From Planctomycetota bacterium (GTDB taxonomy: Bacteria > Planctomycetota > Phycisphaerae > UBA1845 > CAIVHJ01), in the NCBI GenBank assembly GCA_022573485.1, contig JACZTW010000118.1, forward strand, positions 1 to 10,752: DNA of 10,752 bases, read 5' to 3'. This document shows, piece by piece, positions 1 to 6,567 of the stretch. The notes below the pieces were generated by a model that worked only from the letters and a program-made list of their open reading frames with translations, was not told where the DNA came from and did no database searches. Both the position numbers and the translations under genes were made by a program. Within the stretch, counting starts at the first letter, position 1; every line of letters starts with the position of its first letter.

Positions 1-615
1 ACCGGGTACGGCCGGGAGCAGGCTTCGGCTGCCAATCGGCACATGACGGAAATCACGTGCCATGCACGCGGGGCGCGGCAATGGTATCCGGAGGTTCGGC
101 ACGTCATCGATATCGGCGGGCAAGACACGAAAATCATACGGATCACCTCGAGCGGCAAAATGGCGGACTACCGCATGAATGCAAAATGCGCCGCCGGCAC
201 CGGCACCTTCCTGGAATCGATTGCGCAAAAACTTGGAGTGAGCCTGGCGCACCTCGATGAATTGGCGATGAAATCCGCTGAAAAGACGATTGTGAACAGC
301 TATTGCACGGTTTTCGCGGGCACGGAAGTGCTGGAGCGAATCAAAGCCGGTCAGCCGCGCGAAGATATCTCGATGGGCCTGTTTCGATCCATTGCTTCCC
401 GGGTGTTTGAAATGATGTCCGCGCGCGACGGCGTCATCGGCGCTACCGGCGGCGTGGTGGCCCACTGCCAGGCCATGGTTCGGGCGCTGGAGGAAGTGTT
501 CGATACGCAAATACTGTTGCCGCCGCTGCCGCAGCACGCCGGCGCTTACGGGGCGGCGCTGCTGGCGATCGAATTCAGCAAGAAGGAAGGGAGGGTCGCC
601 AGCGATGCTGTGTGA
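1..615 (+). CDS. BcrA/BadF/HgdC-family ATPase (activase), 5'-truncated
   Basis: The reading frame is open from the first base, so the gene starts upstream of the window. The internal ATG at base 43 is not the start, because the family motif TGYGR is already encoded by the first codons. Visible parts, numbered from the window edge, are the phosphate-2 motif DIGGQDTK (about residues 38-45), the KCAAGTG motif with Cys63, a second Cys102 in YCTVFAGTE, and the adenosine-side ATGGVV motif near 148-153. The two Cys would hold the [4Fe-4S] cluster shared between two subunits. Proteins of this ASKHA-fold family hydrolyse ATP to push a low-potential electron into a partner such as a 2-hydroxyacyl-CoA dehydratase or benzoyl-CoA reductase. 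About 65 N-terminal residues, including phosphate-1, appear to be missing. This is a third family member beside the two at 9059-10710, so it may serve a separate enzyme encoded upstream. The stop overlaps the next gene by 11 bases. Confidence 0.93.
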   Translation, partial: TGYGREQASAANRHMTEITCHARGARQWYPEVRHVIDIGGQDTKIIRITSSGKMADYRMNAKCAAGTGTFLESIAQKLGVSLAHLDELAMKSAEKTIVNSYCTVFAGTEVLERIKAGQPREDISMGLFRSIASRVFEMMSARDGVIGATGGVVAHCQAMVRALEEVFDTQILLPPLPQHAGAYGAALLAIEFSKKEGRVASDAV

Positions 616-3600
616 AGGCGAACTGGGTATCCATCCTCCCGGCGCTTTGGGCGTTGGATTTTTCATCCATGCCGGCGCGGAGAGTCTGATCGGCCGGGGC
701 GGCGACGGCATCACGCAACTGCTTAAGGAACTCGGATCGCTGCGGCTTCAGGACGGTGACGCGCTGCGGGAAGTCTCACTCAAGAATCGCATTTTCGCCA
801 ACGTGCTGGAAGCCGATGCACTGAACCGCCTGCCGGAACTCTTGTTGGTGTGCTGTAACCCGAGTCAATTACCGCTCCTGACCGGTGAGCTGACGCGTTT
901 CGTGGAGAGTTTGGTCGAGCGTGGCCGTCTGCGGTCGCTCGAAGACATTCGCCGCAATGTGCCCATCCTGCTGGTCCTGCCCAACGGCATCTTGAGCGAA
1001 TTCACCTTGCAGACTTATTTGGATCAGCTCACGGAGTCGATTTTGATGGATCGTCTACCGGGCGTGACTGAGGAAATGAATCAAGCGCTGCTGGATCGAA
1101 TCGTACGCGGGATCTCGCTGCAAGCTGGCGGCCGGCAGGGCAGCGGCGCTGACACGGTTTACCGGCTCGAAAAGAAGGGCATGCTCATTTTCGCGGGCGG
1201 CGGCGCTGCCGAACGCGAGCGCGTCGAGGCGATTGTGGCGGCGCATGATTATCCCTTCACGCACGCGCGCGACGTGCCGGGCACGCGGATCGAATTCGAC
1301 AAAGCCATGATCTCGATCGTGCTCAACGTCGGCGGGTTGATCTACACCGTCAAGCCGAGCGGCGAACTGATCGATTTGCGCATGGGCGACTTGTGTAAAG
1401 ATTCGTCCAAGGCTCAGTTTATCGAGCAGGTGACGCGGGCGGTGTTCGACGTTGGCCGGGCGATCGACGCTTATCCGGCGGATGCGACGTATGACGAAGT
1501 ATGGGCCGACCACCACGCGACCATCTTGAAATTCGCCGGGCATGTGACCAGTTCGCTCAAGACGTTTCGCGATGCGCTGGGCGCGGGGCTCAATACGGTG
1601 AGCTTGTTTTCCAATGAAGAATGGATCCTGACGCCGCTCGCCGGTTACGCCGCCAAGGCGGGCCTGACCGACGAAGAGGCCATGTTCAAGAAGCTCAAGC
1701 TCCAGGTCCAGCAATCGATGGCTCGGGCGATTCGACACCGCGATCACGGTTCCAACGGCCAAAGCACGAGGACTCAGACCATGAAACTGACCGCACAACG
1801 CAACATCTCGATCGAGGCATTCGAAGCCGGCCCGGATGACATGGTTCTGGTCGGGACCATGCTGGACAACGAACACCTCATCAAGCTGGAAATGAACGTC
1901 CATCTGCCTGACGAGCAAATCACGCGTAGCAAGCTGTCGATGGTCCGCGTGCCGTTTCCAGTGTGCCGCGAGGTAGAGGCGGTGGCGGATCGACTGGTCG
2001 GTCTGCGGATCGAGCGAGGTGTGATGAACGAAATCACGCATCGAGTCGGTGGCAGCGTGGGCTGTTCGCACATCAAGGAGCTGGCGACGAACATCGTCTA
2101 CTTCGTGGCTTCGTACCTCGTGCGTCGTCGTGCGGGCGTCGATCCGATAGACGGCGAGTTCGAGCGCAAGAGTCCCGAAGAACGGTTCGGCCTGACACGT
2201 GATCTGCTGCGTGATTCCTGTCTGGCGTACTGCCAAACGACGCCCGGAGGGCTCGACAAACAGATCGGCATCCAGCGGGTCGGCGATGAACACACGCATT
2301 CGCTACCGCTAGGCGAGTACGCACCCTCTTTCGCAGTGTTGTTGCGCGAACGTGCTGCCATGCGCGGTGATCACGTCTACATCCGCTATCGAGAAGGGGA
2401 TCAGGAAAGATCGATCACATGGAATCAGTTCGCCGGCCGCTCATTCCAGATCGCCCGTCACTTGATCGAGCTCGGCGTCCGCCCGGGTGACCGCATCTGC
2501 ATGATGTCCGAGAATCGGCCCGAGATGTTCATGTTCGAGCTGGCGTGTATGTCCATCGGCGCCGTAACGGTACCGATTTTTGCCGGGTATCCCGCGCCAC
2601 AGGCCGCCTATGTGCTCGAACATGCCAGACCGAAATTCGTCGTTGTCTCGGGCGACCACCAACTTGAAAAGATCCAATCTGAGAAGTTCCACTCGATTCA
2701 GCGCTACTATTGCATGGATTTCCAGGCCAGCTCGAAGCAATGGGGCGCACTGGACTTCAGCCTGCTGACGGCAGAGGGCGGCGCGAGCGAAAAGGAGTTG
2801 GACAACCGCATCGCTGAGGTCCAGCCGGACGACCTCTGCATGGTCATGTATACCTCGGGAACCACCGGACCGCCCAAGGGCGTCAAGCTGTGCAACCGCA
2901 ATCTGATTTCTCAGCAACAGGCGCTTTCACTCATTTGGGACATCACAGAAAACGATGTGTTTATGAGTTATCTGCCCTGGCACCACAGCTTCGGCGGGCT
3001 GTTCGAGCGTTTCATGACGCTGCATGCCGGTTGCGAGCTGTGCCTGGACGACTCTCGCGGACGGAGCATCGACCGCCTGATCGAGAACTGGCTGGCCTTC
3101 AAACCGACGCTGTTCTTCAGCGTGCCGCGCATTCACGAAGCAGTGCTCAACCACTGCCGCGAACATCCCGAAGTCGAACGAACGATTCTGGGCGGCCCAC
3201 GCGTGGGCGGCCGCTTGCGATTTGTGTTCACCGCCGGAGCACCGCTGCCCGCCAAGATCGAAGCGGTCTATCGCAGACACGAGATTCCCGTGCTGGAGGG
3301 CTGGGGCCTGACCGAGACTTCGCCGTGCGTGACTTGCACGACGGCGGGTAGCTCCTGGCAGAGCGGATACGTCGGCGCGCCGATTCCGGGCGTCAAGATT
3401 CGGATCGATACCAACCAGGAGATACTCGTCAAGGGTCCAAACGTCATGCTTGGGTATCTGGATGATGAAGAAGCAACGTCGCACGTGATCACTGAAGAGG
3501 GCTGGTTCCGCACGGGCGACCTCGGCGAAATCACGCCCGACGGGCTGCGCATCCTCGGCAGAAAGGACCGCACGTTCAAGCTGACCAACGGCGAGAAGGT

Positions 3601-4039
3601 TCACCCGCTGCGCCTCGAGAACCTGCTGTGCGGCGAGTCGCCTTACATCAGCCAGGCGCTGGTGCTCGGCAGCGGCGAGGGTTTTGTCGGGGCGCTGTTG
3701 TACCTGGATTTCAATCGATTGAGCGAGTGGGTCGCACAGCGAGGTCTGCCGAGCGAGAATTGCACCAAGACGCCGGAAGTGCGCGATTTGTACGCCTCCG
3801 AAGTCGAGCGGATCAACGAACAAATCAAAGTCAAGTACCAGCGCATTCGGCGCGTGGTGTTCGCTGACCGTGATCCGTCGATGGAACGCGGCGAATTGAC
3901 GCCGTCGGGTAAGATCGTTCGAAAGACGGTCATCGACATCTACAAAAAGAAAATCGACGTCCTGTTCGAGCCCGAACTCTCCTCCGACGTAATCGAGGTT
4001 ACTCATGAATCGAAGAAACAAGTCGCGTGCGAATCGTAG
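605..4039 (+). CDS. Three-module fusion: ketopantoate-reductase-like / DUF2889-like / acyl-CoA ligase
   Basis: A 1144-residue protein with three recognisable parts. Residues 1-385 resemble the ketopantoate reductase (ApbA/PanE) fold. They show a glycine loop PPGALG (11-16), a strand followed by LIGRG, VLPNG with Asn127, Lys233 in FDKAM (the expected catalytic Lys position), and SS at 316-317 in the C-terminal helical domain. Residues 393 to about 520 match DUF2889, including the typical GCSHIKEL segment; its function is unknown. Residues of about 565-1144 form an ANL-superfamily adenylate-forming ligase with YTSGTTGPPKG (749-759), GWGLTE (899-904), Asp972 in RTGD, Arg986 in GRKDR, and the C-terminal catalytic Lys1103 in LTPSGK. 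The GRKDR..KLTNGEKV segment resembles long-chain acyl-CoA synthetases. The expected reaction is acid + ATP + CoA giving acyl-CoA + AMP + PPi. The start at 605 has an AGGGAGG ribosome site at 588-594. The acid substrate and the role of the dehydrogenase-like module are not known. The ligase call is firm, DUF2889 is good, and the KPR-like call is moderate. Confidence 0.88.
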   Translation: MLCEGELGIHPPGALGVGFFIHAGAESLIGRGGDGITQLLKELGSLRLQDGDALREVSLKNRIFANVLEADALNRLPELLLVCCNPSQLPLLTGELTRFVESLVERGRLRSLEDIRRNVPILLVLPNGILSEFTLQTYLDQLTESILMDRLPGVTEEMNQALLDRIVRGISLQAGGRQGSGADTVYRLEKKGMLIFAGGGAAERERVEAIVAAHDYPFTHARDVPGTRIEFDKAMISIVLNVGGLIYTVKPSGELIDLRMGDLCKDSSKAQFIEQVTRAVFDVGRAIDAYPADATYDEVWADHHATILKFAGHVTSSLKTFRDALGAGLNTVSLFSNEEWILTPLAGYAAKAGLTDEEAMFKKLKLQVQQSMARAIRHRDHGSNGQSTRTQTMKLTAQRNISIEAFEAGPDDMVLVGTMLDNEHLIKLEMNVHLPDEQITRSKLSMVRVPFPVCREVEAVADRLVGLRIERGVMNEITHRVGGSVGCSHIKELATNIVYFVASYLVRRRAGVDPIDGEFERKSPEERFGLTRDLLRDSCLAYCQTTPGGLDKQIGIQRVGDEHTHSLPLGEYAPSFAVLLRERAAMRGDHVYIRYREGDQERSITWNQFAGRSFQIARHLIELGVRPGDRICMMSENRPEMFMFELACMSIGAVTVPIFAGYPAPQAAYVLEHARPKFVVVSGDHQLEKIQSEKFHSIQRYYCMDFQASSKQWGALDFSLLTAEGGASEKELDNRIAEVQPDDLCMVMYTSGTTGPPKGVKLCNRNLISQQQALSLIWDITENDVFMSYLPWHHSFGGLFERFMTLHAGCELCLDDSRGRSIDRLIENWLAFKPTLFFSVPRIHEAVLNHCREHPEVERTILGGPRVGGRLRFVFTAGAPLPAKIEAVYRRHEIPVLEGWGLTETSPCVTCTTAGSSWQSGYVGAPIPGVKIRIDTNQEILVKGPNVMLGYLDDEEATSHVITEEGWFRTGDLGEITPDGLRILGRKDRTFKLTNGEKVHPLRLENLLCGESPYISQALVLGSGEGFVGALLYLDFNRLSEWVAQRGLPSENCTKTPEVRDLYASEVERINEQIKVKYQRIRRVVFADRDPSMERGELTPSGKIVRKTVIDIYKKKIDVLFEPELSSDVIEVTHESKKQVACES
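1768..1783 (+). promoter_or_regulatory. Internal Shine-Dalgarno and ATG at a domain junction
   Basis: GAGGA at 1768-1772 lies 8 bases before an in-frame ATG at 1781, which encodes Met393 of the fusion protein. This is exactly where the DUF2889-like module begins. The preceding linker (about residues 376-392) is rich in R, H, S, T, Q and N and does not look like folded protein. The site could make a separate 752-residue DUF2889-ligase protein from the same message, or it could be the relic of two genes fused by loss of a stop codon. Seen: the site and its position. Inferred: that it is used. Confidence 0.4.
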
Positions 4040-4063
4040 ATTGCTGTGCAGAGGTATTGAGAT

Positions 4064-6565
4064 ATGAAACAGGCATTTGCCTTCGGCGACAAGTCAATTG
4101 AAGCGGCAGTGCGGCGGATCAATGAGATTCGGCGTGTGGCGATCATTGGCGCGGGGACGATGGGGCAGGGGATCGCCATCGACCTGCTGAAGAAAACTGA
4201 TTACGAAGTCCTTCTCCTGGATGTCGATCAGGCTGCCCTGGATCGTGCCAAGAGCAGACTGGACGGCATGTGGAAAAAGCAAGTCGAGAAGTCTCAGATG
4301 CGCGCCGAAGACGCCGAGGCGCTGACTGGCCGGACCCGCTATACGCGGGATTACAGCGAACTCAAAGGGGCAGACATTATTTGGGAGGTCGCTACCGAGC
4401 GGGCCGACATCAAAGCCAAGATCTTCGCGACCATCGAAGCGAACTTTGAAGCGGACAGTCTGGCGGCTGTTTTCTCGAACACGTCTTCGCACACCACGGC
4501 GGAATTGGCGGTGCTGTTCAAGTCCGAGGCGCTGCGCGAGAAGTTCCTGACTGTTCACGGATACTTTCCATTCGAGGCCAATCGGCTGATTGACGTAATG
4601 AAGGGCAGTTATGCCTCTGAAGAGACGTTCTCTCTCGGCGTTGTGTTTGCCGACCAAATCCTCGAAAAGACGGTGATCGCACTACCCGTGGATCACCACG
4701 GGTACTTGACGGATCCAATCTTCCAGGCCATGGGGGCCATCATTTCGTGGGATGTCCGAAGTGGTCGCGACATCGTGCAACTCGGCGGGCTGTGGGATCT
4801 CTTTACCGCCAACCCATTCTCCATACTCGATCAGACTGGGCATATGCCGTACACGGAATCATCGCGGCATCTGGGCCAAGCCCTGCCGCAGGACGACCGT
4901 CTTCGGAGCCTGTACAACCGCGACGGCAAGTTCTATCCCGACTGGATCGCCAAGCTGGAGAAGGACGGTTACAGCGGCGTGAATGCGCCCGCTCGGAAGG
5001 GATTCTACGCCTGGAGCGAGACCGGCCGGCCGAAAGCAGAGAAGGTATTCGATGCGTCAACAGGCGATTATGTTGCGATCGAGGAAATCTCGCGCCGGGA
5101 GTTCGGGTCGTATTTCGAGGCTGCCGACCGCGACCGCCAAGCCGGCAAGATCAAGAGCGCAGAGTCACTGCTGTTGGTGGCCCGTGCTGACGACGCCGGC
5201 GGCAGGGCGTTTCGGCGATATGTCCTGCCGATTTGCCTGTACGCACTGGACATGATTCAAGACGGTTATGCCACGCCGGGGCAAATCAACATCGCGACGC
5301 GCGCCGGCCTGCGATTCAAAGTCGGCCTGATGGAGCTGATCGACGCGCTGATTGATGATTTGACTATTGACGGCGTATTTGACCTCATTCGACGAGCAAG
5401 CGAAGAAAATGCCGACGATCAATTCATGGTGGAGATGCTGGATGTCGACGGCTTGTGTGGACCGCGAAAGGGTAAGCCCTGCCTGCTGCACGAGCTGAAA
5501 GAACGGAATATCCATCGATTGCTCGGGTACGGCAAGTTCAACGGCACGCCGGTTGCAGAACTCGATCTCGAAACGGGCACCTATCGCGGCAGCTACCTCG
5601 ATTTGAAATTCTACGAGCCCTCAGAGCGGGATCGTGTGGCGGGCATCGTTTTCAACAGCCCGCTGCGCGGCAATGTCTTCAACAAAGCCGGCATCGATCA
5701 ACTCAACCACGCGTTTCATCGCGTGCTCAAGCTGCACAGGGAAGGGCGCTGCGGCGCGGTGATGTTCACCGCAGCCGGCGCGGAAATGCGCATGCTGGGC
5801 GCCGACGCTCGGGAGTTCAACCGCGGGTGGTTCGAGCGGGAGAAGGGTTATGTTCCGCTCAGTGAAGAAGAGGCAGCGGCATCGAGCCGGAACGGCGTCG
5901 GGCTGTTTCGCCTGATGCAGAGTTCGCCGGTGGCCACCATCGGCGTGTTCGGCGAGAAGTGGGGCGGCGGCGCGGAGTTCACGTACTTTCTGGACTTGCG
6001 CTACGACATGCGCGTGACGGGGTTTGTTTTCGATGCAGTGGAGCGAGAGACGAATTGGGAACAAAAGAATACGTACAATCAGCCGGAACTGGATTTCGCA
6101 ATCCTGCCGGGTTTTGGGGCGGTCGGCGAACTGAAGCGTCTGGGCATGGGTGATTCGGTGATCTTCGAGATCTTCGACCAGGGCCTGACGGCGGATCGGG
6201 CGTTTCAAGTCGGATTGAGCAACGGCGTGTTTGACACCGAGTTGAGCGCGCTGCGGCACGGCTACGAGCGTGCCCGCGGCATGGCCAAAGACGCGCCGTA
6301 TTCGCGGGCGCTGTTCAAGAAGGAACTGGCACGCGGGGCCGACGATGAAGCCCTCGCTCGGGAGACCGGCGAAGTGTTCAACCCGCAAAAGAACCCGTTC
6401 ATCAATACCGGACTCCTGCGGCTGCTGGATCGCAGTGCCAAGGTTCCGCCCATGAGCTACTCGTGCGTTGATACTGTGCTGCCCGGCTGGAGCTATCCGG
6501 CTGAAAACGGCATGGCAGAGGCCGGCACGGACGACGAAGTGTCAGCCTCGCAGAAAGGGAAATGA
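4064..6565 (+). CDS. 3-hydroxyacyl-CoA dehydrogenase / enoyl-CoA hydratase fusion (FadN-order)
   Basis: An 833-residue bifunctional beta-oxidation-type enzyme. The N-terminal NAD-binding 3HCDH domain (about 23-210) has the loop GAGTMG at 29-34, SNTSS with Ser141, and His165. A C-terminal dehydrogenase domain follows at about 213-330, and a second helical copy at about 370-500. A crotonase domain (about 545-790) has an oxyanion-hole segment MLGAD, GGGAE with Glu638, and QPE with Glu675, so both hydratase glutamates are present. The dehydrogenase-first order and the length fit the FadN type (about 790 residues), not FadB, where the hydratase comes first. By eye, two dehydrogenase active-site positions are changed: Glu to Asp177, and Asn to Asp217. 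AGAGG at 4050-4054 is 9 bases before the ATG. The 3' end overlaps the reductase gamma-subunit gene by ATGA. In this operon it probably hydrates and oxidises CoA thioesters made after ring reduction, or a side chain. The exact substrate is unknown. Confidence 0.9.
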   Translation: MKQAFAFGDKSIEAAVRRINEIRRVAIIGAGTMGQGIAIDLLKKTDYEVLLLDVDQAALDRAKSRLDGMWKKQVEKSQMRAEDAEALTGRTRYTRDYSELKGADIIWEVATERADIKAKIFATIEANFEADSLAAVFSNTSSHTTAELAVLFKSEALREKFLTVHGYFPFEANRLIDVMKGSYASEETFSLGVVFADQILEKTVIALPVDHHGYLTDPIFQAMGAIISWDVRSGRDIVQLGGLWDLFTANPFSILDQTGHMPYTESSRHLGQALPQDDRLRSLYNRDGKFYPDWIAKLEKDGYSGVNAPARKGFYAWSETGRPKAEKVFDASTGDYVAIEEISRREFGSYFEAADRDRQAGKIKSAESLLLVARADDAGGRAFRRYVLPICLYALDMIQDGYATPGQINIATRAGLRFKVGLMELIDALIDDLTIDGVFDLIRRASEENADDQFMVEMLDVDGLCGPRKGKPCLLHELKERNIHRLLGYGKFNGTPVAELDLETGTYRGSYLDLKFYEPSERDRVAGIVFNSPLRGNVFNKAGIDQLNHAFHRVLKLHREGRCGAVMFTAAGAEMRMLGADAREFNRGWFEREKGYVPLSEEEAAASSRNGVGLFRLMQSSPVATIGVFGEKWGGGAEFTYFLDLRYDMRVTGFVFDAVERETNWEQKNTYNQPELDFAILPGFGAVGELKRLGMGDSVIFEIFDQGLTADRAFQVGLSNGVFDTELSALRHGYERARGMAKDAPYSRALFKKELARGADDEALARETGEVFNPQKNPFINTGLLRLLDRSAKVPPMSYSCVDTVLPGWSYPAENGMAEAGTDDEVSASQKGK
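4683..4704 (+). repeat. Perfect 9-bp inverted repeat with 4-base loop inside the dehydrogenase domain
   Basis: TACCCGTGG (4683-4691) and CCACGGGTA (4696-4704) are exact reverse complements separated by ATCA. The hairpin lies within codons for the dehydrogenase domain boundary (around residues 207-214). No T-tract follows, so it is not a rho-independent terminator. It may be chance or an mRNA structure that slows translation between domains. Confidence 0.5.
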
Positions 6566-6567
6566 TG
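6554..6567 (+). promoter_or_regulatory. Ribosome-binding site choosing between two adjacent ATGs of the gamma-subunit gene
   Basis: AAAGGGA at 6554-6560 precedes tandem ATGs at 6562 and 6565. The spacing to 6562 is only one or two bases, while 6565 sits about 5 bases after the GGG, a more usable distance. Either ATG overlaps the upstream TGA (6563-6565), so translation is likely coupled to the gene before it. The second ATG is slightly favoured; the protein would be 388 rather than 389 residues. Confidence 0.5.

Noticed and set aside
43..615. ATG at 43 as the start of the first activase
   Set aside because: The frame is open to base 1 and encodes the family motif TGYGR upstream of this ATG, so the gene is truncated by the window edge.
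1055..2299. 414-residue reverse-strand open frame
   Set aside because: Antisense to the KPR/DUF2889 part of the fusion, with low-complexity His/Arg/Asp-rich translation and no family signature.
2927..4021. 364-residue reverse-strand open frame
   Set aside because: Antisense shadow of the conserved ligase domain; no domain features.
4683..4704. Inverted repeat as a transcription terminator
   Set aside because: It lies in the middle of a long gene and no T-run follows the stem.
5690..6440. Crotonase domain as the ring hydrolase Oah/BamA
   Set aside because: As I recall it, Oah/BamA has a different segment after GGG-E and lacks the QPE glutamate. Here both standard hydratase glutamates are present, so enoyl-CoA hydratase fits better.
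4064..6565. FadB/FadJ identity for the fusion enzyme
   Set aside because: FadB-type proteins have the hydratase first; here the dehydrogenase is N-terminal, as in FadN and archaeal fusions.
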